A DNA stretch of 64,000 nucleotides from Myxococcaceae bacterium JPH2. GTDB taxonomy: Bacteria > Myxococcota > Myxococcia > Myxococcales > Myxococcaceae. The notes beneath the pieces were generated by a model. It saw only the letters and a program-made list of their open reading frames with translations. It searched no databases and was not told the DNA's origin. Where the stretch lies: positions 868,001-932,000 of the forward strand of contig JAEMGR010000001.1 of NCBI GenBank assembly GCA_016458225.1, read 5' to 3'. The position numbers were made by a program, and so were the translations under genes. Positions 37,106 to 48,189 of this stretch are shown here, piece after piece; position 1 is the stretch's first letter; every line of letters starts with the position of its first letter.

Positions 37106-38404
37106 TCAAGCCGAGACCCGAAGCACCGGCATGCCCGCGTAGTGGTCAACGTCATCGCGTCCGATGCTCGCGATGTAGCCATCGGGACGAACGAGCACCT
37201 TGGAGTCCCCGCGCGCCAGCAGCGTCGCCCCGGGATGACGGAGCACATCGAAGACGCGCTGGCCATTGGGCAATCGCCCATCCGGCATGCGGTCGCCAGG
37301 GTGAAGCTCGCCCATGGGAACTCCCGACGAGAGAGCGCTCTCCCGATAGTGAAGCCCAAGCTGATTCGTCAGCGCGCCCCGCTTCATCGAGCGATTCACA
37401 TACAGCGTGCGACTCAGGTTCAAGACCGCGGCGGCAACCGGAAGCCGCTCAGCCTGATAGCTGTCGAGAATCGAGTCAGGTCCCCCGCGCAGTGCCCACG
37501 CGAGCTTCCACCCGAGGTTCCAGGCATCTTGAACACCCGTGTTGAGCCCCTGACCTCCCGTGGGCGGATGCAGGTGCGCCGCATCACCCGCGAGAAACAC
37601 ACGTCCCGCTCGGTAGCGTTGCACCATGCGAGCCTGCGGGGTGTAGCTCGATGACGTGAGCACCTCGGAGACGCGGCACTTCGTGACGGACTCAATGAGT
37701 CCCGCCACGTCCTCCACCTTCGGGCACGTCACCTGGAAGAAGTCGGAGTGCGGCATCGGGCACAACCCGAGCATGCCGCCCCGAGCCCAAGGCCAGACAT
37801 GCCAGTCCGCGCGGGACAGGCCCTCGACATTCACATCGCCGACGAGCAGCGTCTTGTCCTCCACGGTCGAGCCAACCAAACCGAACCCGAGCGCCTTGCG
37901 GACCGCGCTCCGTCCCCCATCGCAGCCCACGAGAAACGCACAGCGGACCCGAACACCGTCCGAGAGCGTCACGTCGACTCCATCGTCCCGCTGAACGAAC
38001 GATTCGAAGCGTCGGCCGAACTCCACCGAGACGCCCAGCGACGCGAGGCGGGCGCGGAGCACTCCTTCCGTCTTGAACTGCGGCACTTGCAGCAAGTTGG
38101 GATACGGCATCGCCTCCGTGGGCGCGTGACGCGTCCCGAGCGAGCCACCGCGAAAGCTGAACGGGCCCCAGTGGAAGCGCAGGCGCTGATAGAGGCCGCC
38201 CACCTGCGCAATCTCGGGCATCACCCCCAGCAGGTCGAAGATCTCCTGGGTGCGCGGCTGAATCCCCTTCCCGCGAGAGCCACGGGAAGGCTCCGTCGCA
38301 GCATCGACGATGCGCACCCTCACACCCCGCCGAGCCAGATCCACAGCAAGCGTCAACCCCGTGGGCCCCGCGCCGACGACGAGCACCTCTTGTTCGTACA
38401 CCAT
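37106..38404 (-). CDS. FAD-dependent aromatic-ring-type monooxygenase (PheA/TfdB family)
   Basis: 432 residues. Flavin-binding motifs: GxGxxG in VLVVGAGPTGLTLA (~7-20), the DG motif GCDGGRSAVRKALG, and the GD motif RVFLAGDAAHLHPPTGGQGLNTG (quoted in part). Together they mark a class A flavoprotein hydroxylase, like phenol or pentachlorophenol monooxygenases and polyketide hydroxylases. The usual C-terminal thioredoxin-like domain is short here (ends near MPVLRVSA), so the protein is smaller than the ~500-residue norm. Starts at 38404, 38413 or 38419 are all possible; the fold begins right after 38404. Control by the divergent TetR gene is implied by the operators between them. The substrate is unknown. 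Confidence 0.87.
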   Translation of the reverse strand: MVYEQEVLVVGAGPTGLTLAVDLARRGVRVRIVDAATEPSRGSRGKGIQPRTQEIFDLLGVMPEIAQVGGLYQRLRFHWGPFSFRGGSLGTRHAPTEAMPYPNLLQVPQFKTEGVLRARLASLGVSVEFGRRFESFVQRDDGVDVTLSDGVRVRCAFLVGCDGGRSAVRKALGFGLVGSTVEDKTLLVGDVNVEGLSRADWHVWPWARGGMLGLCPMPHSDFFQVTCPKVEDVAGLIESVTKCRVSEVLTSSSYTPQARMVQRYRAGRVFLAGDAAHLHPPTGGQGLNTGVQDAWNLGWKLAWALRGGPDSILDSYQAERLPVAAAVLNLSRTLYVNRSMKRGALTNQLGLHYRESALSSGVPMGELHPGDRMPDGRLPNGQRVFDVLRHPGATLLARGDSKVLVRPDGYIASIGRDDVDHYAGMPVLRVSA

Positions 38405-38410
38405 ACGAAC
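38392..38410. promoter_or_regulatory. TetR operator candidate, copy 1
   Basis: GTTCGTACACCATACGAAC is a perfect 7-bp inverted repeat (spacer CACCA). It covers the monooxygenase start codon region. It matches the second site at 38419-38434 in 13 of 16 positions when that one is read on the minus strand. Confidence 0.65.
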
Positions 38411-38416
38411 CATCCT

Positions 38417-38434
38417 CATCGTACGATGTACGAA
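38417..38434. promoter_or_regulatory. TetR operator candidate, copy 2
   Basis: On the minus strand this reads TTCGTACATCGTACGA, a 6-3-6 inverted repeat (TCGTAC/GTACGA), and it contains the perfect 12-bp palindrome CATCGTACGATG (38417-38428). It overlaps the first possible ATG of the TetR gene (38426), which favours the start at 38435. Confidence 0.65.
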
Positions 38435-39115
38435 ATGCAAGGACGGCCGAAGAAGCGGGCGAAGAAGCCGGAGGCGACCCAGTCCATCTGGACACGCCAG
38501 GAGCCGAGCACACGGCAGCCCAAGCTCTCGCGAGCGAAGATTTCCGAAGCAGCCATTGCCATCGCGGACACCGAGGGCTTCGACGCGGTGAGCATGCGAA
38601 GCGTCGCCCAGAGGCTCGGAGGCTCGACGATGAGCCTCTACTACTACGTGAAGACCCGAGCCGAGCTGTTGGCCCTGATGGACGACGCGCTGATGGGCGA
38701 ACTGCTGCTCCCCACCGTGAGCAAGAAGGGCCCACAAGCCCTCCTCGACATCGCGCTCGGCACAGCGGAGATGCTGCGGAGGCATCCCTGGGCGCTGGTG
38801 GCGATGAGAGGAGCCCCACCGGGCCCCAACGCGCTCAGCCACGCGGAGCAGTGTCTGGAGACCCTGGCCGAAACAAAGCTCTCCGCGAAGGAGAAGCTGA
38901 CGCTATTGGCAATGGTGGACGACTACGTCTTCGGCCACGCCCTCAGAGAAGCCGAAACACAGACTCCAACGGATGAAGCCCTCGCGAAGAAACTAATGGA
39001 GACAGGGAACTTCCCAAGGCTCGAAGAGACCTTCCGCCACGGGAAGCCAACCCCCGACCCCAAGCGCCTCCGCCGAGGACTCGAAGCCCTCATCCGCCTG
39101 TCCCTGCCGCTCTGA
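38435..39115 (+). CDS. TetR-family transcriptional regulator
   Basis: 226 residues from ATG 38435 (an ATG at 38426 adds three residues). A Lys/Arg-rich lead precedes the TetR_N helix-turn-helix (ISEAAIAIADTEGFDAVSMRSVAQRL, then GGSTMSLYYYVKTRAELLALM; quoted in pieces). The C-terminal domain (DDALMGELL onward, ~90-220) is the ligand-binding and dimer part, TetR_C_1/C_3-like. The divergent FAD monooxygenase gene is the likely target; two homologous palindromes lie between the genes. Such pairs typically respond to the aromatic substrate. Confidence 0.9.
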   Translation: MQGRPKKRAKKPEATQSIWTRQEPSTRQPKLSRAKISEAAIAIADTEGFDAVSMRSVAQRLGGSTMSLYYYVKTRAELLALMDDALMGELLLPTVSKKGPQALLDIALGTAEMLRRHPWALVAMRGAPPGPNALSHAEQCLETLAETKLSAKEKLTLLAMVDDYVFGHALREAETQTPTDEALAKKLMETGNFPRLEETFRHGKPTPDPKRLRRGLEALIRLSLPL

Positions 39116-39169
39116 CAGCCCTGGGCACTCAGCAGGCTCACCCTTTCGAATTGACGATGCCAGGGGCGT

Positions 39170-39508
39170 TCAGTCGCGTCTGGTCCCCACGTCGTTGTTT
39201 CCCAGCACCACAAAAGAATCATTCACGTAGTAGTGCGCCAACGCAGCAACCAACTCACCAGGCTGAACATCAGGTTTTTGGCGGCGTGCATTCACGACGA
39301 CCTGTCGAATCTGTGCTGTGGACAGAATCATCATCAGACCCTTCTCCGACGCGAGCTGAGGCAGGCCGTCAGAATACAGATCGCGCTCCAACATCAGGCA
39401 CTCACTCTCTACCGTCCATGGCGGTCCGCCACGCATGTAGAGCGCATACCCTCGAGGGCGGTCTCCAACTTCGCACAACACCGTTCCCAACGACTCAAGC
39501 CGACTCAT
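39170..39508 (-). CDS. small orphan protein, DUF7716-like
   Basis: 112 residues, clearly less GC-rich than its neighbours. The segments ALYMRGGPPWTVESECLM, SEKGLMMILSTAQIRQVVVNAR and LVAALAHYYVNDSFV recall DUF7716-type small proteins, some of which I believe occur near toxins as immunity-like proteins. This match is from memory and is tentative. The ATG overlaps the end of a transposase remnant (TGA at 39505-39507). It is isolated from other genes, so it may be an orphan immunity gene left in the island. Confidence 0.6.
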   Translation of the reverse strand: MSRLESLGTVLCEVGDRPRGYALYMRGGPPWTVESECLMLERDLYSDGLPQLASEKGLMMILSTAQIRQVVVNARRQKPDVQPGELVAALAHYYVNDSFVVLGNNDVGTRRD

Positions 39509-39862
39509 TTTGAACGCCCTCCTCTTTTACTCCCCTGATGCACACCAAGGAGGGCGCCCATACGAAGCAGAGCGGAGGTGACGCGCGCGCCTCGCAGCAG
39601 CTTGGGGCGGCCCGTCGGGCACCCACTTCTTAGCCTCTCTCGCCTCGTCGTCTTCAATGTTCACATGGACGATACCGCGAAGGTGGATGACGAACCCGAA
39701 CCTGTCGAGCAGTTCGTCCAGGGTGACGTCTCCCAATGCCCCGTCTGCGAGCACCGTCACCTGCACACGAGGAGACAGCATTTGAAGCAACCGTGCCAGC
39801 AGCGCCGCGCCCGGACTCCGAGCAACCTCGGGTAACCCGCCTCGCTGCGAGCGACGGGGACG
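39505..39862 (-). pseudogene. IS4-type transposase remnant, frameshifted
   Basis: The frame from 39862 to about 39617 reads LLQMLSPRVQVTVLADGALGD, DELLDRFGFVIHLRGIVHV and EAREAKKWVPDG, the central DDE core of IS4-family transposases (usually VTVLADRGFGD...GFxYVIRFRGNIHV). After VPDG the homology moves to another frame (GRPKLLRGARVTSALL), ending at TGA 39505-39507. The start, the first catalytic Asp and the C-terminal Glu are all missing. No terminal inverted repeats were seen. It is the decayed trace of an insertion beside the toxin cassette. Confidence 0.72.
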
Positions 39863-39966
39863 CTAGCGGGACTCCAGTCCGGAGCGTCTGTCAGCGCCAT
39901 CATTCATGACAGGCAGTTACACCATGGATACCCCGGCGAATGGGGTCAATGACAGAAAGGCTCCGC

Positions 39967-41319
39967 ATGCTACCGCGATGGGCGGCGGCCCTGATGCTCG
40001 TGATGCTGGCCGGATGCAGCGGCACCACGAAGTCCGTGCGCCTGCACACGGGACAGGGCGACCCCGGCATCGTCACTCCGCGCACTGGCGATGCCGCGCT
40101 GGTGGAACTGGACGCAGGCGACTTCGCCGAGGTCGTCGAAGCGCTGGCCCGAAGCGTGCGGCCGTCCACGCGTCCCCAGGAAGCGGCGCGTCGGTTGTTC
40201 GAGATGGATTCTCGCAGCGGTTCGTACCTGTACGAGATACGCAGCCACCGTGTCATCCCGCAGAGCCCAGGCGAACAGCCAGAGGGGCAACAGCCCACGA
40301 CTGAAGTCGAGTTGACACGGGCATACCTGCGCTGGTGCGAGCGCACTCACAAGCCCGGCGATTGCCTGCGACTCCTCGTGGAGAGTCCCACCGTCACCGG
40401 GGATGGCCGTTACGCCCTGGCCATGGCCCAGGCCGAGGGCGTCGTAATCGGCGAGCTGATGGCTGCCTTCAAAGATATGGCCGACCCCCAGGCCATGCTG
40501 TCGGCGGTTCTGTGGACGTGCACCACCTACATGGTCTTGCTCGCGCTGCCCGAGCCCACCTCGAAGGGCGTGGCCGCCGTGATGACCGCCTCGCTCATTG
40601 CCTACGTAGGGATCGATACGTTCTGGAGCCTCATCGTGGGCTTCAAGCGACTGGTGGAAGAGACGGAGCGGGCCACCACGTTTGACGAACTCCGCGAGGC
40701 TGGAGAGCGCTACGGCAAGGTCATGGGTCGCAACGCTGCGCGAGCGTTCGCCATGTTGGCCACGGCTGCCATCGGGGACACTGCGGCGGGGCTGGGGTCG
40801 AAGGTGCCAATGCTCCCCAGCGCCGCACAGGCAGCGGTGCAGGCCGAAACGCAAATGGGAATCAGGCTCGCGGCGGTCGCATCCGTGGGAACGGTGGCCG
40901 TAAGCGCCGAGGTTGTCACCATCTCCCTCGCGCCCAGCGCGGTGGCCATGGCGGCCGGAGTCACGAGCAACGGAACACCTGCCAAGTCCGGTTCCACAGG
41001 CACCAGGGCCTGGAACTCATTCAGCGGGTTCAAGAAGGCCATGGGGCCTGCGGGCCCGAACAAGGAGTGGCACCACATCGTCGAGCAGACCCCGGGCAAC
41101 GTGAACCGCTTCGGCCCTCAGTCCCTCCACAACACCGAAAACATCATCCCACTGGACAAGAAACTGCACACCGACGTCAGCGCCCTCTATTCGTCGGTGC
41201 GACGCGATATCACCGGCTCGACATTGACCGTGCGGCAATGGTTGGGCACACAGTCCTTCGCAGCCCAACGTGACTTCGGGCTGTTGGCCATTGAGAACGT
41301 CGGAAAGGGGCTCTGGTGA
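39967..41319 (+). CDS. sitA: SitA-like lipoprotein polymorphic toxin with HNH-type nuclease domain
   Basis: 450 residues from ATG 39967 (AGAAAGG upstream; ATGs at 39949 and 39940 are in frame). Lipobox LAGC puts the lipidated residue at Cys17. A long N-terminal region (~20-330) has no enzyme motif and includes one or more hydrophobic stretches (AMLSAVLWTCTTYMVLLALP, VAAVMTASLIAYVGI; given as parts). The C-terminal ~85 residues form a toxin domain: EWHHIVEQ (His369-His370), then RFGPQSLHNTENIIPLDKKLH, the HHIVEQ...HNTxNI pattern of His-Me-finger/HNH nucleases in polymorphic toxins. The arrangement matches SitA, lipoprotein toxins of myxobacteria passed between siblings by TraA/B outer-membrane exchange. 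A SitA5-like group is suspected. Immunity gene follows with TGATG overlap; no sitB-like gene precedes. Confidence 0.82.
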   Translation: MLPRWAAALMLVMLAGCSGTTKSVRLHTGQGDPGIVTPRTGDAALVELDAGDFAEVVEALARSVRPSTRPQEAARRLFEMDSRSGSYLYEIRSHRVIPQSPGEQPEGQQPTTEVELTRAYLRWCERTHKPGDCLRLLVESPTVTGDGRYALAMAQAEGVVIGELMAAFKDMADPQAMLSAVLWTCTTYMVLLALPEPTSKGVAAVMTASLIAYVGIDTFWSLIVGFKRLVEETERATTFDELREAGERYGKVMGRNAARAFAMLATAAIGDTAAGLGSKVPMLPSAAQAAVQAETQMGIRLAAVASVGTVAVSAEVVTISLAPSAVAMAAGVTSNGTPAKSGSTGTRAWNSFSGFKKAMGPAGPNKEWHHIVEQTPGNVNRFGPQSLHNTENIIPLDKKLHTDVSALYSSVRRDITGSTLTVRQWLGTQSFAAQRDFGLLAIENVGKGLW

Positions 41320-41669
41320 TGAACTTGGATGAGCTTGTCGAGCAGTTCGCCCAGAACGTCGTCGCCCAGAACGAGGCCATCTTCCGGGGCGACGCCAAGA
41401 CTGGGAACAAGCACGCCAGGAAGTACGGCGCCGCAGTCGACAAGCTCCTCGCCCACGGAGACGCCGGGCGTGAAGCGCTCTCCGTATTGCTCAAGCATGA
41501 GCGAATGGACGTGCGCGTGATGGCGGCCGCCCATCTGCTCCGCTACCGCACGGCCGAAGCCAAGGCCGTTCTGGAGGAAGCAGCCAAGGGCCAGGGCCTG
41601 GTCCCATTTGGGGCCCAGCAAACCTTGAAGCGATGGGAAGAAGGAACCTGGGCGCTCGATCCGGCATGA
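41319..41669 (+). CDS. sitI: DUF2019 immunity protein for the SitA-like toxin
   Basis: 116 residues, helical, HEAT-like DUF2019 protein: LDELVEQFAQNVVAQNEAIFRGD and DVRVMAAAHLLRYRTAEAKAVLEEAA are characteristic (shown as segments). The ATG shares its A with the toxin's TGA (TGATG), so translation is coupled and a cell making the toxin makes the antidote at once. DUF2019 proteins are repeatedly linked to polymorphic toxins. The acidic N-terminal helix could block the basic nuclease. Functional pairing is inferred from position and family. Confidence 0.8.
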   Translation: MNLDELVEQFAQNVVAQNEAIFRGDAKTGNKHARKYGAAVDKLLAHGDAGREALSVLLKHERMDVRVMAAAHLLRYRTAEAKAVLEEAAKGQGLVPFGAQQTLKRWEEGTWALDPA

Positions 41670-41690
41670 CCGCCGGGCTCCAATCACAGC

Positions 41691-42269
41691 TCAGTGCGCA
41701 CTCGCGCGTGACTCGGCGGAAGCCACGGCGTGCTTGGCCATGTCCTCGAGTCCGGCAGCCCCGAGGCGCGCGAGTCCTTCCTCGAAGTTCTTCCCCTGCA
41801 TGCTGTCCACGTCCAGAAGCACCGAGAACGCCTTGCCCACGAAGCCGTTCTCTCCCTCCATGCGCCAGGTCACCTTCGTTCCCTTCCCGTCCGGCACCAG
41901 GAGAAACACCGCGTAGCTCGTGGCCGAAAACGGCTTCAAGAACACCATCTCCACCCGCACCCGCTCGTCGGGCTGGCTCTCCTGGATGGTCAGCCGCCCC
42001 TCGCCCATCTGGTTGTTTCCCTTCCACGCGTACCGCGCCCCCACACCCGTCGGCGATCCATCGATGCGCCGCTCCGCGTTCGGATCCAACTTCTCGTAGG
42101 GCGACCACCGACCCCACTGGTGGAAATCATTGAGCAACGTGAAGACGACGGACGCGGGCACCGGGAGATGCGCCGTGCGCTCGATGCGGAACGCCGCCGG
42201 ACGCGTGGCGACAAACGCGATGAAGCCGACGACGAGCACCGCGAGCGCAAGGAGGATGTACGTGGCCAT
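41691..42269 (-). CDS. SRPBCC-family protein with N-terminal membrane helix
   Basis: 192 residues from ATG 42267-42269. First ~22 residues form a membrane helix (YILLALAVLVVGFIAFVA). The START/polyketide-cyclase-like SRPBCC domain follows (FRIERTAHLPVPASVVFTLLNDFHQWGRWSPYEKLDP, quoted in part; later YAWKGNNQMGEGRLTI and TKVTWRMEGENGFVGKAFSVLLD). Such proteins bind hydrophobic ligands. It lies 21 bases after the convergent immunity gene end. Upstream 129 bases separate it from the MaiA gene; nothing visible there. Confidence 0.85.
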   Translation of the reverse strand: MATYILLALAVLVVGFIAFVATRPAAFRIERTAHLPVPASVVFTLLNDFHQWGRWSPYEKLDPNAERRIDGSPTGVGARYAWKGNNQMGEGRLTIQESQPDERVRVEMVFLKPFSATSYAVFLLVPDGKGTKVTWRMEGENGFVGKAFSVLLDVDSMQGKNFEEGLARLGAAGLEDMAKHAVASAESRASAH

Positions 42270-42398
42270 GGGAATCTCTCTTTCGTGGGGAGAGCCGAAG
42301 CAGGCTTCCATCCCGACAACGAATGAGGATTCGGTGGATCGACACGGCCCGCATTTTTCCGGCCTGCGGGCCGTGCCACGGGGCCATCGCCCCTTGGA

Positions 42399-43051
42399 CT
42401 ACACCGGCTGCGCGTCGGGCTGACGGTCCGGATGCGCCGCCTGGAAGGCGGGGAGCGCCTCACACGCGGCCTCGATGCGCAGCAGCGTGGGGAACGCCGC
42501 CACGTCCACCGCGAAGCGCCGCGCGTTGTAGAGCTGCGGCACCAGGCAGATGTCCGCCAGCGACACCGCATCCCCCACACAGAAGCGACCCGCCAGCGGC
42601 TTCACCGTGGCCTCCAGCGCCTCCAGGCCCCGGCCAATCCAGTGCGCCGCCCAGGCCCGCTCGTCCACCTTCAGCTCGTTCTTCAGCTTCTGGAGGACCG
42701 ACAGGTTCTGCAACGGCTGGATGCCCGAGTTCACCATCTCCGCGAGCATCCGCACCCGGGCCTTCAACAGCAGATCCTCGGGGAACAACGAAGGCTGCGG
42801 AATGCGCGCGTCCAAGTACTCAAGAATGGGGAGCGACTGGGACAGCCGCCGCGTCTCGCCGCCCTCCGTCCACTCCAGCGTGGGCACCGTGCGCATGGGA
42901 TTGAGCGCGCGGTACTCGGCCGTGTTCTGCTTGCCCCCGTCCTCCATCAGGTGCACGGGGATGTACTCGTAGGACAGGCCCTTGAGGTTCAGGCCCGCCC
43001 GCGCACGCCAGGACGCCGAGGAGCGCCAGTAGCTGTAGAGCCGCAACCCCT

Positions 43052-43055
<4 letters not shown>
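42399..43055 (-). CDS. maiA: maleylacetoacetate isomerase (zeta-class GST)
   Basis: 218 residues. The zeta-class motif SSxSxRxR appears as SYWRSSASWRARAGL near the N-terminus, followed by the thioredoxin-like GST_N (YIPVHLMEDGGKQNTAEY, NPMRTVPTLEW) and the helical GST_C domain. It converts maleylacetoacetate to fumarylacetoacetate with glutathione in tyrosine/phenylalanine breakdown. Overlap with the FAH gene (ATGA at 43052-43055) means the enzyme order FAH then MaiA in one operon, consistent with the pathway. Confidence 0.92.
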
Positions 43056-44032
<977 letters not shown>

Positions 44033-44340
44033 TGCCGGGCTCCCTGGCGGCCAGGAGAAATAGCGGCGGCCGCCGCGTGCGCCCCGGCTTTTCCGCCGGG
44101 GGGCGGGGGGAGTCAAGCGTTCGCATGGGCATGGCGCACCGAGTCCACGCGCCCACACCTACAAGCAGCCACGCGGGCCGTCCGCGCCTCGCCTCGTCCG
44201 CGGGGACGGGGCGACCAGGCACACCCACCCGGTCGTCGCGGACCGCGTCCGTTGCCGGACGGTGACGAGCATTCCCAGCATGAAGGCGGCGGCCATTTCG
44301 CGCCCAGGCACCCGCCGCATGCGCGGCGACCGGAGGAGCC
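44033..44340 (+). other. intergenic region with leader hairpin
   Basis: 308 bases between the divergent FAH and glutaminase genes. A GC-rich hairpin at 44082-44101 (CCCCGGC/GCCGGGG with a six-base loop) is the only structure I see; on the minus strand it would lie in the FAH leader. No reading frame has coding character. Confidence 0.35.
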
Positions 44341-45474
44341 ATGTCGAGGACGATGAGCCAGCGGTGGAAGCAGGGAGCGGTGCTCGGTGGCGTGCTGTGG
44401 CTCATGGGCCTGCCCACGGGCGCGCTGGCGCTCGCACCCCAAGCCGACGCGTCGACCTCGTCCTCGAAGCAGGAGGCCGCCAAGCAGCGCGCGGACATCA
44501 CCGACGAGCAGGCCAAGAGCGCCATCCAGCACGCGCATGATCAGTTCCGCTACGTGAAGGACGGCAAGAACGCAGACTACATCCCGTTCCTCGCGCAGGT
44601 GAACCCGGACTACTTCGGCATCGTGCTCGTCACGGTGGATGGGCGCGTCTTCGAGGTGGGGGACAGCCAGCAGCCCTTCGCCATCGAGTCCGTCTCCAAG
44701 CCATTCACCCTGGCGCGCCTGCTCCAGGACGTGGGCGCGGAGACGGTGGAGACGAAGATTGGCGCCAACGCCACGGGCGCGCCGTTCAACTCCATCACCG
44801 TCATCGAGGAGAACAAGGAGGCCAAGCGTCCGCCCGCGGGCAACCCGCTGGTGAACGCGGGCGCCATCGCCTCGGTGAGCATGGTGCCAGCGGGCAACGC
44901 CGACGAGCGCTGGGCGCGCATCCTCGGCACCTACAACCTGTTCGCCGGGCGCAACCTCTCCGTGAACCAAGAGGTCTATCGCTCCGAGTCGGACACCAAC
45001 ACGCGCAACCGCGCCATCGCGTGGCTCTTGAAGTCCTATGACGTCATCCCGGGCGACCCCATGGAGGCCTTGGACATCTACACGCGCCAGTGCTCGGTGG
45101 CCATCACCGCCAAGGACCTCGCCGTGATGGGCGCCACGCTGGCCAACGGCGGCGTGAATCCCCTCACGGGCAAGCGCGTGATTGACGAGAAGAACGCGGA
45201 GAAGGTGCTGTCGATGATGCTCACCACGGGCCTCTACGAGAACTCGGGCAAGTGGTCCTTCGACGTGGGCCTGCCCGCCAAGAGCGGCGTGGGCGGCGGC
45301 ATCGTCGCCGTGGTGCCGGGGCGCTTCGCCATCGCGACGTTCTCGCCTCCGCTGGATGAGGCGGGCAACAGCGTGCGCGGCCAGAAGGCCGTGCAGTCCA
45401 TCGTGGACTCCATCGGTGGCGACGTCTTCAACGACCATGCGCCCGGCACCGGACAGCCCGCGGCCCGCCCCTGA
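44341..45474 (+). CDS. glsA: exported glutaminase, GlsA type
   Basis: 377 residues. Serine-dependent beta-lactamase-fold glutaminase: SxxK is Ser117-Val-Ser-Lys120 in AIESVSKPFTLARL, and the segments APFNSITVIEENKEAKRPPAGNPLVNAGAIAS (quoted in parts) and NTRNRAIAWLL are family hallmarks. An N-terminal signal-like stretch (LGGVLWLMGLPTGALA) and a Ser/Thr/Lys spacer suggest export to the periplasm or outside, unlike cytoplasmic E. coli YbaS. It hydrolyses glutamine to glutamate and ammonia, consistent with a predatory, amino-acid-feeding lifestyle. An S9 peptidase gene follows on the same strand 98 bases on. Confidence 0.92.
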   Translation: MSRTMSQRWKQGAVLGGVLWLMGLPTGALALAPQADASTSSSKQEAAKQRADITDEQAKSAIQHAHDQFRYVKDGKNADYIPFLAQVNPDYFGIVLVTVDGRVFEVGDSQQPFAIESVSKPFTLARLLQDVGAETVETKIGANATGAPFNSITVIEENKEAKRPPAGNPLVNAGAIASVSMVPAGNADERWARILGTYNLFAGRNLSVNQEVYRSESDTNTRNRAIAWLLKSYDVIPGDPMEALDIYTRQCSVAITAKDLAVMGATLANGGVNPLTGKRVIDEKNAEKVLSMMLTTGLYENSGKWSFDVGLPAKSGVGGGIVAVVPGRFAIATFSPPLDEAGNSVRGQKAVQSIVDSIGGDVFNDHAPGTGQPAARP

Positions 45475-45572
45475 GCGGCACGGGCTCGCGCGGTTCCCCC
45501 GGGGATGGGGTTTGGGTCACAGTGTCGGGCGGGCGGTCCCCGCCGCCCGATACCCCATCGCCCGGAGTCCGC

Positions 45573-47510
<1,938 letters not shown>

Positions 47511-47526
47511 CGCGCGACCTGGGAGA

Positions 47527-47558
47527 AGCGGTGGGCGACGCCTCCGCCGCCCACCGCT
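47527..47558. terminator. bidirectional terminator hairpin
   Basis: AGCGGTGGGCG (47527-47537) pairs perfectly with CGCCCACCGCT (47548-47558) over 11 bp with a ten-base loop. It lies between the convergent S9 peptidase gene and the Cys-rich protein gene. No U tract. Confidence 0.7.
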
Positions 47559-47573
47559 CCACCCGCGCACGAC

Positions 47574-47981
47574 TCAGACCCGGAGCGGATTCACCGCCTC
47601 CGGGCACTCCCAATAGGTGTACTCGCACACCGCTCGGGATGGATCACACGGCACCTGAAGGACGGTGATGAGTTCGCAGGGGTGACGCGGAGCCTCCGCC
47701 TCACCCGTCTGACGCGTGCGGCTGTCGCTCGCCGCGCCCTCCGAGGCTTCAGTCCTCGGAGCTTCACTGCCGCGGGCTTCACTTCGGCGCGGAGGTGGAA
47801 CGACCTCCGCGTGGTTGCCCGCTTGTCCACTTCCCTGGGAGCGCCCCTTGCCCTTGCGAGAGGCCCCCCGCGCTTCCTGCCTCGACTCCCCCGACGGTGG
47901 TACCGACATGAACGACACCACCGGCAGGAGTCCTGGCGCCGCACCCAGCATCGCGCCGAGGACGTACAGCCTGGTTCTCAT
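47574..47981 (-). CDS. small exported protein with Cys-rich C-terminus
   Basis: 135 residues. Signal peptide (RLYVLGAMLGAAPGLLPVV) and AAGGGGG before ATG 47979-47981. The middle (~30-100) is a Ser/Arg/Glu-rich, disordered region (SRKGKGRSQGSGQAGN and on). The last ~32 residues have four Cys (CELITVLQVPCDPSRAVCEY, then WEC), which may form two disulphides. I know no family for it. It may be a secreted small effector or structural protein of the myxobacterial envelope. Confidence 0.65.
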   Translation of the reverse strand: MRTRLYVLGAMLGAAPGLLPVVSFMSVPPSGESRQEARGASRKGKGRSQGSGQAGNHAEVVPPPRRSEARGSEAPRTEASEGAASDSRTRQTGEAEAPRHPCELITVLQVPCDPSRAVCEYTYWECPEAVNPLRV

Positions 47982-48189
47982 GAAACCCCCTTGCCGGCTC
48001 GACCGCCCGCGCACGACACGGCGCGCGGGGCCCGATCGAACGGCAGCGACGAGGGTCGCGGGTGGGTCTGACATTCCCCGCCCTCCAGGACAACACGGAC
48101 ACCGGCCAGGCACGCGGGAAAGACACACGCCGGTATCCGATGACGGTCCCAGCGGGTACTATGCCCGCCCTCTCTGGAGCCGTAACCGA

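Noticed and set aside
37748-38434. TetR gene extended upstream in the same frame to 37748
   Set aside because: The upstream part is antisense to the monooxygenase; the TetR fold and operators set the start at 38426 or 38435.
41691-42269. SRPBCC gene as part of the toxin cassette
   Set aside because: It is on the opposite strand, has host-like composition, and carries a common START-type fold without immunity features.
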